Source: Paradesertivirga sp966210515
GTDB lineage: Bacteria; Bacteroidota; Bacteroidia; Sphingobacteriales; Sphingobacteriaceae
Assembly (NCBI GenBank): GCA_966210515.1
Contig: CBIHLM010000015.1
Location: forward strand, 13,690-77,689
Direction: 5' to 3'
Length of the DNA: 64,000 nucleotides
The notes beneath the pieces are model-generated. The model was not told where the DNA came from. It was given only the letters and a program-made list of their open reading frames with translations, and made no database searches. The position numbers and the translations under genes were made by a program. This document shows, in pieces, positions 15,882 to 24,812 of the stretch (its first letter is position 1; each line of letters begins with the position of its first letter).

Positions 15882-17954
15882 ATGGAGTATCAAATTAATC
15901 GATTTTTTAATAATTTTTATCGCCTGTTTAAAGTTTATGCTTTTTTTCTTGCGGTATTTACTTTATTCAGATTTTGGTTCTTTGTAAGATTAGGCGATTT
16001 TAATGAACTTGCCAAAACCCCCGGCGATGTTGTAGTTGCGTTTTTACGTGGTATGCAAAATGATACCATGATAATATGTTATTTTTTAGCACTACCTCTG
16101 GTTGTTTATCTAACGGGTATTTTTATTCTAAGTAAAGAATACCATCGTAAAGCAACGTTATTTACAGCTTGGTATACGGGAATTACTCTCGCTATCACAG
16201 TTATTATTCTTTTTGTTGATCAATACTATTACAATTATTTTCAGACTCATATAAGCGTCATCATATTTGGCTTGGCTGATGATGATTCCCAGACAGTAAT
16301 GAGTTCTGTTTGGACTGATTATCCGATTATTCGAATATTTCTTGCATGGATCGGTGTTTTAGTTGCATTCAAGTATTTTCTCCGGCATATCTATTCTGGT
16401 AAGGAATATGTTTTTCACATTTCTAAAAGCTTGAAAGTGATTAGTGTTATAGCAATTCTTGGTATATTTTCACTGGCCCTTAAAGATCCCCGGGAAACAC
16501 CTACCCGGCAGATGCAGGCCTCGGACGTATGTCAAAATAAATTTGTTGATTTTTTGTCGATAAACGGTATTTATGCCCTGAAAAACTCTTACACTGAGCG
16601 AAAGAAGAGTGTCAATATAATAGAAAATGAACTAACCAGTCTGCGAGAACTAGGTTATCAGACACCCGTTCAGGCTGCAAAAGATTATTATACTGAAGAT
16701 TCGCTCAACTCCGTTTCAGAGTCTGAAGCTTTTGATAAGCTATTCAGCAAAACTTCAAAAAGCTCATTTCTGGAAAAAAATAAGCCTAATGTAGTTTTTG
16801 TTTTCATGGAGAGCATGAGCAACTATAATATGAATTTCGATTCGGAACAAATGAATCTACTGGGGAGCCTCAGGAAGCATTTTAAATCGGATATATTGTT
16901 CCGTAATTTCGTTTCCAGCGGAAATATTACCATCCAAAGTCTGGAATACCTGATGGTGAACTCGCCGGTAGGCTTATCACAAACTAAATATCGGTCTACA
17001 CAACTTCCTTCATCTGTTGCCATTCCATTCAAAAACTCTGGCTATCAAACGAACTTTATTACAGGAGGTAAAGTAAACTGGCGATCAATGGATGAATTTG
17101 CTGCCAATCAGCGTTTTGATGAAGTGAAAGGAATGGGTCATATTCAATCTGAGATTAAAGGTTGCAAATCAAATAAATGGGGTGTATATGATGAGTATTT
17201 GTTTGATTATGTGTTTGAAAAGCTGAATCAAAAAGATTCCTCACCTAAGTTCTTTTTCGTGCAAACTACCACAAATCATACACCTTTCGAACTGCCGGCG
17301 GACTATAAGCCTTATAAAATTTCTATAGATGATACTTTAAAAGAGCGTTTGTTGGTTAAGGAAGAATTAGCAATTAAAAATCTTAACGCCTATCAATATT
17401 CAAACAATAGTTTGGGTGACTTTCTGGATAGAATTAAGAACTCAGATTTAGGGAAGAATACGATAATTGTTATGACAGGAGATCATAATAATTTAATGCT
17501 TTTCGATTTTGATGAAGCGCATCAATTGCAGCAAAGGGGAGTTCCTTTGTACATGTATGTCCCTGAAAAATACAAACCGCAGACGACCATTAATACATCA
17601 CGTTTCGCATCGCACAAAGATATTTTTCCAACGATATTTAATTTAGCCCTGTCAAACAGTCGGTATTTTAGTATTGGAAATAACTTACTTGATACAAGCT
17701 CAAAGGATGAGAATACCAAATACTTCGGAATGAATATAGGCTCCTTTACGTCTTTTAGCCAGGAGGCTGCTGTAAATTATTCATCGACCTCTGCCTTTTA
17801 TACATGGAAGAATAAAATTAACCAGGTTTTAGGCAAAGTTTCTAAATCAACTGAGGCCGAAAAGCTTCTAAAACGCTCGCGGGCAAACTATGCCTTATCG
17901 ATGTTTTATATCTTGAATCAAATAAGCTTAAACCAAAAGATGGCTCAACTGTAA
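15882..17954 (+). CDS. LTA synthase-family membrane sulfatase/phosphotransferase
   Basis: 690 residues. About five transmembrane helices occupy the first ~220 residues, followed by an extracytoplasmic alkaline-phosphatase-superfamily domain with VVFVFMESMSNYN (metal-binding Glu), SSGNITIQS (candidate nucleophile Thr), TTTNHTPFELP, MTGDHNN and SHKDIFPT. LtaS relatives transfer phosphoglycerol; Bacteroidota versions act on unknown surface glycans or lipids. The ATG at 15882 is chosen, since the 27-residue extension from 15801 overlaps the divergent glycosyltransferase gene. The last 10 bp overlap the end of folD. Confidence 0.88.
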   Translation: MEYQINRFFNNFYRLFKVYAFFLAVFTLFRFWFFVRLGDFNELAKTPGDVVVAFLRGMQNDTMIICYFLALPLVVYLTGIFILSKEYHRKATLFTAWYTGITLAITVIILFVDQYYYNYFQTHISVIIFGLADDDSQTVMSSVWTDYPIIRIFLAWIGVLVAFKYFLRHIYSGKEYVFHISKSLKVISVIAILGIFSLALKDPRETPTRQMQASDVCQNKFVDFLSINGIYALKNSYTERKKSVNIIENELTSLRELGYQTPVQAAKDYYTEDSLNSVSESEAFDKLFSKTSKSSFLEKNKPNVVFVFMESMSNYNMNFDSEQMNLLGSLRKHFKSDILFRNFVSSGNITIQSLEYLMVNSPVGLSQTKYRSTQLPSSVAIPFKNSGYQTNFITGGKVNWRSMDEFAANQRFDEVKGMGHIQSEIKGCKSNKWGVYDEYLFDYVFEKLNQKDSSPKFFFVQTTTNHTPFELPADYKPYKISIDDTLKERLLVKEELAIKNLNAYQYSNNSLGDFLDRIKNSDLGKNTIIVMTGDHNNLMLFDFDEAHQLQQRGVPLYMYVPEKYKPQTTINTSRFASHKDIFPTIFNLALSNSRYFSIGNNLLDTSSKDENTKYFGMNIGSFTSFSQEAAVNYSSTSAFYTWKNKINQVLGKVSKSTEAEKLLKRSRANYALSMFYILNQISLNQKMAQL

Positions 17955-18826
17955 ACCTCTTTTTTTGCAGAAGCTAAAGTATTTTTTAGTAACCCTATTA
18001 TAGTCATAAGTCCAACACCTCCGGGAACTGGAGTAATCCACGATGCTTTGGGAGCTACGTTTTCAAAGTCCACATCGCCATAGAGTTTGTAGCCGGATTT
18101 CGTCGTTTCGGATTGTTCGCGATTAATACCCACATCAATTATTACAGCGCCTTCTTTTACCATATCGGCGGTAATGAAGTTCTTTTTGCCAATTGCGGCA
18201 ACCACGATATCGGCCGAGCGTACAAAGCCTTCTAAGTTCCTTGTTTTGCTGTGAGTAAGCGTAACGGTGCAATTCCCCGGAACTGCGTTACGCGCCATTA
18301 AAACACTCATCGGACTACCTACAATATTGCTTCTCCCAACTACTACACAATGCTTCCCCGCAGTTTCAATCTGATATTCTTTCAGCATTAACATGATCCC
18401 GTAGGGAGTGGCTGGAATAAAACAGGGAAGATTGCGCATCATCCTGCCCAGATTGATCGGATGAAAGCCATCAACATCTTTTCGGTAATCAATGGCTTCG
18501 GTAACTTTTTCAGGATCAATATGTTTGGGGAGTGGAAGTTGAACAATTAATCCATCAACAAATTCATCTTGGTTAATCTCTTCAATCTTAGCTAATAGTT
18601 CATTTTCAGAAACAGAAGCATCATAGCGAAACAGGGAAGATTTAAATCCAACCTTTTCGCAGTTTTTCATTTTGCTGGCAACATAGGTTTCGCTTCCACC
18701 ATCATTACCTACTAAAATGGCAACTAAATGTGGCTTACGACCCCGGGTTGCTAAAACTGCAGCGGCTTCGGCTGTTATTTCTTCTTTAAGTTTTTCTGAT
18801 ACGAATTTTCCGTCTAGTAACTGCAT
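17945..18826 (-). CDS. folD: Methylenetetrahydrofolate dehydrogenase/cyclohydrolase
   Basis: A bifunctional one-carbon enzyme interconverting 5,10-methylene-, methenyl- and 10-formyl-tetrahydrofolate with NADP. The 293 residues show the catalytic SETYVASKMKNCEKVG block (Tyr/Lys), DGLIVQLPLP, the NAD(P) site VVVGRSNIVGSP and TPVPGGVGLMT. It is full length. The gene is flanked upstream by a heptamer-repeat palindrome and then by lepA. Confidence 0.97.
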   Translation of the reverse strand: MQLLDGKFVSEKLKEEITAEAAAVLATRGRKPHLVAILVGNDGGSETYVASKMKNCEKVGFKSSLFRYDASVSENELLAKIEEINQDEFVDGLIVQLPLPKHIDPEKVTEAIDYRKDVDGFHPINLGRMMRNLPCFIPATPYGIMLMLKEYQIETAGKHCVVVGRSNIVGSPMSVLMARNAVPGNCTVTLTHSKTRNLEGFVRSADIVVAAIGKKNFITADMVKEGAVIIDVGINREQSETTKSGYKLYGDVDFENVAPKASWITPVPGGVGLMTIIGLLKNTLASAKKEVYS

Positions 18827-18964
18827 TTAGTATAAAGTAGTAAGTATAAAGTATCAAGACTAATTGCTTAACAAGCGTATTGATACTGGTTCTAATCATT
18901 TTAGTATCGATTTTAAGCAGACAGTATCCAGTCTTTATACTTGATACTATATACTTGATACTCT
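18827..18964. repeat. Palindromic heptamer-repeat element (AGTATCA family)
   Basis: Between folD and lepA, a left array of about five AGTATCA-like heptamers (from 18829 to about 18863) faces a right array of about five on the opposite strand (about 18930-18962). The core between them also pairs: GCTTAA (18866) with TTAAGC (18913), and GATACT with AGTATC. The whole can fold as a long imperfect hairpin. CTTGATACT recurs at 18940 and 18954 with a 14-base step. No open reading frame is present. Confidence 0.65.
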
Positions 18965-20752
18965 TTAATCCAATTTCAAAACCGCCATAAATGCCGATTG
19001 AGGTATTTCTACGTTGCCCACCTGGCGCATGCGTTTCTTACCTTTCTTTTGTTTTTCCAATAGCTTCCGTTTCCGGGAAATATCACCACCATAACATTTT
19101 GCGGTTACATCTTTTCGTAAAGCTTTTACTGTTTCGCGAGCAATAATTTTCGCTCCGATAGAAGCTTGTATAATTATTTCAAATTGCTGGCGCGGTATAA
19201 GTTCTCTTAATTTTTCGCAAATTCGTTTACCAAAATCATACGAATTGGTTCTGTGAATTAGTGAAGAAAGAGCATCTACCGGCTCTGCATTTAGACGGAT
19301 ATCCAAGCGCACTAAATCTGATTGACGATAGCCTATCTGATGATAATCAAAAGACGCATACCCTTTGGAAATTGTTTTTAAGCGATCGTAGAAATCGAAT
19401 ACAATTTCGCCCATCGGCATTTCGAACACTAATTCAACACGATCAGAAGTAAGGTAAGATTGATTGACAATTATACCTCTTTTCTGAATACAAAGCGACA
19501 TAACCGGTCCGACGAATTCAGATTTCGTTATAATATTTGCTTTAATGTATGGCTCTTCAACAAAATCAATTTTGGAAGGGTCAGGAAGATCCGAAGGATT
19601 GTTTACCAGAATTTCTTCGCCTCGGGTTGTAAAAGCTTTGTACGATACGTTCGGAACGGTAGTAATAACCGTCATGTTAAATTCCCGCTCTAAACGCTCC
19701 TGGATAATTTCCATGTGAAGCATCCCAAGAAAGCCGCAACGGAAACCAAAACCCAGGGCAGCAGAAGATTCCGGCTCGAAAACTATGGATGCATCGTTAA
19801 GCTGTAGTTTATGCATGCTTTCGCGAAGTTCTTCAAATTCATCAGTATCTACCGGATAGATCCCGGCGAATACCATTGGTTTTACCTCTTCGAAACCTTG
19901 GATAGCTTCTTTGCTCGGACGATCTTTATGGGTAATTGTATCACCAACTTTTACTTCACGGGCTTCTTTAATTCCTGAGATGATGTATCCGACATCGCCG
20001 GTTTTTATTACATCTTTAGGCTGCTGCTGGAGTTTTAAGGTACCAACTTCATCGGCAATATATTCTTTGCCTGTGGCCACAAATTTGACTTTGTCACCCT
20101 TGCGGATTTCACCGTGGACAACTTTAAAATAAGCAACAATTCCGCGGAATGAATTATATACAGAGTCGAAGATTAAGGCCTGTAATTCTCCGTCCGGGTT
20201 ACCTTTTGGAGGATGAACCCGTTCGATAATAGCTCTTAAAATATCGTAAACACCCATTCCAGTTTTACCTGAAGCAGGAATTATCTCTTCGCGTTTACAG
20301 CCAATTAGCTCAACAATCTGGTCCTTAACTTCCTCGGGCATTGCCCCAGGGAGATCCATTTTGTTCAGAATCGGGATGATTTCTAAATCTTGTTCGAGGG
20401 CTAGATATAAATTGGAAATTGTTTGTGCCTGAATTCCCTGGGCCGCATCAACGATTAACAATGCACCTTCACAGGCAGCAATTGAACGTGAAACTTCGTA
20501 AGAGAAATCAACGTGTCCGGGGGTGTCAATCAGGTTTAAAACATAATCCTGCCCATCCAGTTGATAATTCATCTGGATAGCATGACTTTTTATAGTGATA
20601 CCACGCTCACGCTCTAAATCCATATCATCAAGCAACTGGGCTTGCGATTCACGCTGAGTAATGGTATTGGTGTATTCCAGTAAACGATCAGCTAAAGTGC
20701 TCTTTCCGTGATCGATATGTGCAATTATGCAAAAATTACGAATGTGCTTCAT
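18965..20752 (-). CDS. lepA: Elongation factor 4 (back-translocating GTPase)
   Basis: A ribosome-bound GTPase that rescues or tunes stalled elongation and affects 30S assembly. The 595 residues include the G1 motif AHIDHGKST, G2/G3 (RGITIK, DTPGHVDF), G4 NKMDLPGA, the EF-G-like domains and the LepA-specific C-terminal domain (KAKCYGGDI-like AKCYGGDISRKRKLLEKQK). The ATG at 20752 is used; the 34-residue extension to 20854 overlaps the divergent gene's start and is not LepA-like. A minus-strand TATCTTTG lies 8 bp upstream. Confidence 0.97.
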   Translation of the reverse strand: MKHIRNFCIIAHIDHGKSTLADRLLEYTNTITQRESQAQLLDDMDLERERGITIKSHAIQMNYQLDGQDYVLNLIDTPGHVDFSYEVSRSIAACEGALLIVDAAQGIQAQTISNLYLALEQDLEIIPILNKMDLPGAMPEEVKDQIVELIGCKREEIIPASGKTGMGVYDILRAIIERVHPPKGNPDGELQALIFDSVYNSFRGIVAYFKVVHGEIRKGDKVKFVATGKEYIADEVGTLKLQQQPKDVIKTGDVGYIISGIKEAREVKVGDTITHKDRPSKEAIQGFEEVKPMVFAGIYPVDTDEFEELRESMHKLQLNDASIVFEPESSAALGFGFRCGFLGMLHMEIIQERLEREFNMTVITTVPNVSYKAFTTRGEEILVNNPSDLPDPSKIDFVEEPYIKANIITKSEFVGPVMSLCIQKRGIIVNQSYLTSDRVELVFEMPMGEIVFDFYDRLKTISKGYASFDYHQIGYRQSDLVRLDIRLNAEPVDALSSLIHRTNSYDFGKRICEKLRELIPRQQFEIIIQASIGAKIIARETVKALRKDVTAKCYGGDISRKRKLLEKQKKGKKRMRQVGNVEIPQSAFMAVLKLD

Positions 20753-20760
20753 TTGAACCG

Positions 20761-20768
20761 CAAAGATA
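20761..20768 (-). promoter_or_regulatory. lepA -7 promoter element TATCTTTG
   Basis: Fits TAnnTTTG on the minus strand, 8 bases before the lepA ATG, predicting an almost leaderless mRNA. It shares a 58-bp divergent region with the next gene. Confidence 0.5.
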
Positions 20769-20799
20769 GTTTTTTGAAGGGATATTTGGAGTCTTAGCG

Positions 20800-20807
20800 T
20801 AAATTTG
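20800..20807 (+). promoter_or_regulatory. -7 promoter element TAAATTTG of the fructosamine-kinase-like gene
   Basis: Fits TAnnTTTG and ends only 3 bases before ATG 20811. A TTTG at 20773-20776 gives a 23-base spacer. The predicted start of transcription lies at the start codon. Confidence 0.5.
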
Positions 20808-20810
20808 ACA

Positions 20811-21695
20811 ATGTTTTTAAATGAGCATTTAACAGCTGCGATAAATATTGCCATTAAGTCTCACTTGGGTATTGACGCGAGTACCAGATTTATACGACCG
20901 GTAATAGGCGGAAGTATTAATAGGTGTTATCAAATAGAGCACGGCAAGAAAATGTTCTTTTTAAAGCTAAACTCTTCAAAGGAGTTACCGGCAATGTTCA
21001 TTGCTGAAGCCGAAGGATTAAAGCGTATCCGCCAAACAAATACCATCAAGGTGCCGGAAGTTATCTGCTATGGATCGTCAGCTGATGAGCAATTTTTAGT
21101 ATTAGAATGGATTGAAAATGGAATAGTTTCTGATGTTTCTCAAGAGAATTTAGGGAGAGGTCTGGCTCAGCTTCATAAAAGCACTCAGCTGCAATTCGGA
21201 CTAGATCATAACAATTATATGGGCTCTTTAGCTCAATTGAATAACAGGCATTATTCGTGGAATGAATTTTTTATAGAACAGCGCTTAAAGCCCCAGGTTG
21301 AGTTAGGAAAAAAGAATGGCTTGTTAGCAGCAAAGATTTTAGATCAGTTTGAATTGTTGTATAATAAGCTTGATTCTTTATATCCTGCTGAGAAACCTGC
21401 TTTGGTACATGGGGATTTATGGAGTGGTAATTATTTGATTAATAACTCTGCTCAAGCATTATTGATCGATCCGGCCATCAGTTACTCTAACCGCGAAGTT
21501 GATATAGCCATGACTACGCTGTTTGGAGGATTTTCAAAGTATTTTTATGACGCTTATAATGAAGTTTTTCCTTTGCAGAAAGGCTGGGAACAGAGACTTG
21601 ATCTCTGGAATTTGTATCCCTTACTTATCCATGTAAATCTTTTCGGTACATCGTATTTAGATGGCGTAAAGCATAATCTGGCCAAATTCGTTTAG
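20811..21695 (+). CDS. Fructosamine kinase-family protein (APH-like kinase)
   Basis: These enzymes phosphorylate sugar adducts on lysines (ketosamines or ribulosamines) so that glycated proteins are repaired. The 294 residues show the APH/Fn3K fold: the ATP strand FFLKLNS with Lys, the hinge LVLEWIENG, the catalytic loop LVHGDLWSGNYL and the metal site IDPAISYSNREVDIAM. The start is ATG 20811; a TTG at 20805 lies inside the -7 element. It is divergent from lepA. Substrate is inferred from family. Confidence 0.9.
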   Translation: MFLNEHLTAAINIAIKSHLGIDASTRFIRPVIGGSINRCYQIEHGKKMFFLKLNSSKELPAMFIAEAEGLKRIRQTNTIKVPEVICYGSSADEQFLVLEWIENGIVSDVSQENLGRGLAQLHKSTQLQFGLDHNNYMGSLAQLNNRHYSWNEFFIEQRLKPQVELGKKNGLLAAKILDQFELLYNKLDSLYPAEKPALVHGDLWSGNYLINNSAQALLIDPAISYSNREVDIAMTTLFGGFSKYFYDAYNEVFPLQKGWEQRLDLWNLYPLLIHVNLFGTSYLDGVKHNLAKFV

Positions 21696-21800
21696 CAGCG
21701 TCCTCCTATAGTAATATTCGCAGATCAGGTACTTCTGTTAATTAATGCTGATTCCTGAACTTGTAATCCTTAAATTGCACAAATTTTAAATTTCGTCGTT

Positions 21801-23099
21801 GTGTGGTTAGAAAAATTAAAGCTTAATAAATCATTAGTACGCTCTATTACAGATGCTGGTTTTATTAATCCGAAAGAGATTCAGGTTAAAACAATGACCC
21901 GAATTATCGGCGGGCAGGATATAATTGCTGTCGGTCCGGAAGGATGCGGCAAAACCAGTACGTATATCTTGGGTGTTTTAACCCGATTGAAAAATGGTTT
22001 TGAAGATGCTCCACGTGCATTGATACTGGTTCCCGATAAGGAAAGAGTTCTTTCTGTAATTGAGCAGTTTGAATTGCTGAATAAAAATAAAACGATTCGC
22101 ATTGTCGGCCTTTATGCTGCACCTGGTATAGAAAGCCAGATGAATGATCTGACCGATGGGTGCGATATTGTTGTTGCTACTCCCGATAGAGCAAGGGCTC
22201 TGTACCTGAAACTGGGCCTGAATCTTAATAAAATTATAATGTTTGTTGTTGACGATGCAGAATTGATCGTAAAACAGGGTTTGCAATTACCGGTGGTAGA
22301 ATTAGCTAACAGCATCTCGAAATGTCAGCACTTGATATTTGCGGAGGTTTTGCACGAAAGGCTTTATAAAATGATTGATCCTTTTATTAAACAACCTTTT
22401 GTGCTGGAGAGCGAGGACTTGGGTGAAACTTCGGTAACTACCTATCAGCAGCTTTTGTATCACGTTCCAAATTTTCGCACCAAAGTGAACCTGCTAAGTT
22501 TGTTGTTGAACGATTCAGAAGTGTTTACCAAAACTGTGGTATTTGTCAATACCCGATTAACGGCAGAAAAGGTATACAATCATTTAAAACTTACGTTGAA
22601 AGATGAAGTTGCCATTCTAAATCCCATATTTTTCGAATCTTTTGGTTTAACAAGTATCGAAGACTTTTATGAAAGTGATAAAATCAGAGTTCTAATAGTT
22701 GCGAATGAGTTAAAGCTGCATTTGGATTTGACAGGCGTTCCCTTCATAATTCAAGCTGAATTGCCGGAGGAGAAGGAAATGTTTATCGGTCGGATTTTAC
22801 AGAAGAGCCCGGATGATGAAACAATGGCTTTGACTTTTACAACCGATCTGGAATTGCCGATGGTTCGTAAAATAGAACAAGCTATCGGACAGCGTATTCC
22901 GGTTGCCGATTTACCGGAAAATTTAATTATTGATGTTGAGCCGAAAGAGAATGAAAACAGGAAGCCAAAAACCGTGAAATCTCAAAATCCGGTGGAAGAG
23001 CGGGGGGCAGCCTTTCATGAAAAGAAAGCAAGTAATTCTAAAAATTACAACTATAGTTCGGGTTTAAAGGCGAAAATGAATAAAAAGAAGAATCATTAA
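21801..23099 (+). CDS. DEAD-box helicase-like protein with degenerate motifs
   Basis: 432 residues from a GTG start, with two RecA-like domains. The Q motif (Phe21...Gln28), motif I (PEGCGKT, Lys51) and ATPDRA (motif Ib, TPDR) remain. Motif II reads VDDAEL instead of VDEAD, motif III reads FAE instead of SAT, motif V lacks TDxxxRG (VANELKLHLDL), and motif VI reads FIGRIL in place of YVHRIGRxGR. The tail is basic and Lys/Asn-rich, as in RNA-binding DEAD proteins. It may bind ATP or RNA without unwinding. The frame is intact and codon use normal, so it is not a pseudogene. Confidence 0.85.
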   Translation: MWLEKLKLNKSLVRSITDAGFINPKEIQVKTMTRIIGGQDIIAVGPEGCGKTSTYILGVLTRLKNGFEDAPRALILVPDKERVLSVIEQFELLNKNKTIRIVGLYAAPGIESQMNDLTDGCDIVVATPDRARALYLKLGLNLNKIIMFVVDDAELIVKQGLQLPVVELANSISKCQHLIFAEVLHERLYKMIDPFIKQPFVLESEDLGETSVTTYQQLLYHVPNFRTKVNLLSLLLNDSEVFTKTVVFVNTRLTAEKVYNHLKLTLKDEVAILNPIFFESFGLTSIEDFYESDKIRVLIVANELKLHLDLTGVPFIIQAELPEEKEMFIGRILQKSPDDETMALTFTTDLELPMVRKIEQAIGQRIPVADLPENLIIDVEPKENENRKPKTVKSQNPVEERGAAFHEKKASNSKNYNYSSGLKAKMNKKKNH

Positions 23100-23146
23100 T
23101 TGATTTTTTGATGGCAAAAGAAGGTCCGCCGTCATGTGTCGCAATC

Positions 23147-23641
23147 TTAAAAATCTTTGCAGTCGGAAGACGGCTTGTGCACTCCGGCACCTTGCTGGTA
23201 TACAAGGCTTGCACCAAGATGTGCGGTATATGTAAGGTAACCTGAACCTGCCAGCATTACTAGAACGAGAGCATATTTAAGCGGATTCAAAAGCTTAACC
23301 GTTAATTTGCCTGATAAAAGAACAAGGTTTATCAGAGAGGCTGAAGTGAATAAATACGCCATGGTGAAAGCGGCGATTTCATGGCTTTTAAGAATGGTAG
23401 GATCACACAGCGTTCTTGCTACAATTCCATCAGCGAGATCTCCTGTGTAGATGGATAACCATGCCAAAAGGGAGCCAGCAAAAAGCATTAGGCTCCCCAA
23501 TGTTTCCCAGATATAGCGTTGTTGTTCTTTTAAAACAAGTGCTAAAAGTTTGATTATAGTTGCAAAAACTAAGAGAGCGATAGGAAAGTGAACACTTAAT
23601 GGGTGCCAGATTTCTTCTCGCGTAAGGAAAGCTTCAGGCAT
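23147..23641 (-). CDS. DUF2231 membrane protein
   Basis: 164 residues with about four transmembrane helices. The family marks are the N-terminal HPLSVHFPIALLVFA (membrane His residues) and the C-terminal HLGASLVYQQGAGV, both typical of DUF2231, a heme- or redox-linked membrane family of unknown mechanism often found beside cytochromes. It starts one base after the stop of the upstream lipoprotein gene, so the two are co-transcribed. The SCO/cytochrome c run lies just upstream on the same strand. Confidence 0.88.
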   Translation of the reverse strand: MPEAFLTREEIWHPLSVHFPIALLVFATIIKLLALVLKEQQRYIWETLGSLMLFAGSLLAWLSIYTGDLADGIVARTLCDPTILKSHEIAAFTMAYLFTSASLINLVLLSGKLTVKLLNPLKYALVLVMLAGSGYLTYTAHLGASLVYQQGAGVHKPSSDCKDF

Positions 23642-23953
23642 TTATTCCAGAATTCTAACAGCTTTTGGATCTAATTTATTTCCAACTTTTTCAACAACAA
23701 CTTCAACTTTTTTGCCTTCAACTAATTGATCAAAGGCTACAGTCTCATCATTTCTTGTCAAGCTGGTAGAATCTGTAAAGTAAAGTTCGAGCAGTTTTCC
23801 GTCATCAGTTTTAACATAAATTTCCGATTTGTCAGCTTCAACTTCATTTACAGTACCAGAGTAGGTTCCTGATTCAACAACATCGGTTTTCTCTCCACAT
23901 GCAAACATGAATGTCATTGCTGCAGCAAAAGCAAGGGGTTTTAAATTTTTCAT
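23642..23953 (-). CDS. Small lipoprotein of unknown function
   Basis: 103 residues from ATG 23953, with a signal peptide and lipobox MFAC (Cys19). A longer reading from a TTG at 24013 adds residues with no signal character. The mature part is short and strand-rich (SGTYSGTVNEVEADKSEIYV, DGKLLELYFTDS), resembling a small OB- or SH3-like barrel. It is directly followed by the DUF2231 gene. No family was recognised. Confidence 0.75.
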   Translation of the reverse strand: MKNLKPLAFAAAMTFMFACGEKTDVVESGTYSGTVNEVEADKSEIYVKTDDGKLLELYFTDSTSLTRNDETVAFDQLVEGKKVEVVVEKVGNKLDPKAVRILE

Positions 23954-24121
23954 AACGCTTGAATTTATTTGTACAAACATTTTCGAATTGAATTGTTTGT
24001 ACAAACTTAACAACTCTTTTAACTTTCATGTAATATAGCCTTTGAGAACATGACCTCAATCAACAATGTTGTCATAATGTTACAATCCAGAGCCCTAGAT
24101 TGTAATCGGATGAAGCAGTTT

Positions 24122-24385
24122 TCAAGTTTTAGTGAATTTTACTTTAAAAAACAGCATAACACTATTAACCAGGCAAGAAAATCCATTAGTTATTATAATA
24201 GGGAGATCATCTTTTAAAACTCCGTAATAACTCCATGTTCCGGTGCCAAGGATGAGAATTATCACCATAAAAGGGGAGATATTTTCTGCGTTTTTTTCTT
24301 TTATCGTTTTAATTAATTGTGGGATCATGGCTGTAGAGGTTAGCACACCGGCTAAAATACCCACCATTTCATTGCTAATTTTCAT
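24122..24385 (-). CDS. SemiSWEET-type PQ-loop sugar transporter
   Basis: 87 residues with three transmembrane helices (the SemiSWEET half-unit, which dimerises). The PQ motif is present as MIPQLIKTIKEKNAENISPF (Pro21-Gln22 area), and a conserved Asn lies in the third helix (ITNGFSCLVNSVMLF). SemiSWEETs carry mono- or disaccharides down a gradient. The start overlaps the end of the cytochrome c gene by 11 bp, so it is translationally coupled to a respiratory gene, which is unexpected for a sugar carrier. Confidence 0.9.
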   Translation of the reverse strand: MKISNEMVGILAGVLTSTAMIPQLIKTIKEKNAENISPFMVIILILGTGTWSYYGVLKDDLPIIITNGFSCLVNSVMLFFKVKFTKT

Positions 24386-24812
24386 TCATATCTCCGCAAG
24401 CTTTCAAATCTTTTGCCGCATTGTCAACATCATAGAAGCCTTGCTGGTTTCCAAAAGAATTTGTTATGTAGGTAATTACTGCTGCAATATCAATATCAGG
24501 AAGGTGCGATTCGGCGGGCATTTTATTAGAAAACTCTATCCCGTTTATCGAAATTGTGTCTTCCATTCCATATTTTATAATGCAGGCCAGTTTTGATTTT
24601 TGGTCCTTAAGGAAAACAGAATCTGTTAGGGGAGGATATAATTTAGCCAGTCCTTTTCCATCGATACCGTGGCAATTTTGACAATGCTGTTCATATACCT
24701 GCTTGCCAGTGCTATAATATCTCGCATAATTCAATTCATTCTCGCTTTGGCATGAATAGAGAATAAACATCAGCCCAAAAAGTCCCGTAAGAAATAATAT
24801 AGCGTAGCGCAT
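24375..24812 (-). CDS. Cytochrome c lipoprotein
   Basis: 145 residues with a lipobox at LYSC (Cys21) and one heme c site C44-QN-C47-H48. The likely axial Met is Met98 in NKMPAESHLPD. It is a class I cytochrome c of the kind tethered to the periplasmic face of a membrane. Its ATG overlaps the stop of the SCO gene by one base (TAATG). Together with SCO1 it suggests delivery of electrons or copper to a terminal oxidase, though no oxidase subunits are in the window. Confidence 0.92.
   Translation of the reverse strand: MRYAILFLTGLFGLMFILYSCQSENELNYARYYSTGKQVYEQHCQNCHGIDGKGLAKLYPPLTDSVFLKDQKSKLACIIKYGMEDTISINGIEFSNKMPAESHLPDIDIAAVITYITNSFGNQQGFYDVDNAAKDLKACGDMNEN

Noticed and set aside
18827..18964. 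A possible CRISPR-like array
   Set aside because: Units are 7 bases and tandem without unique spacers, in two facing orientations; no cas gene nearby.
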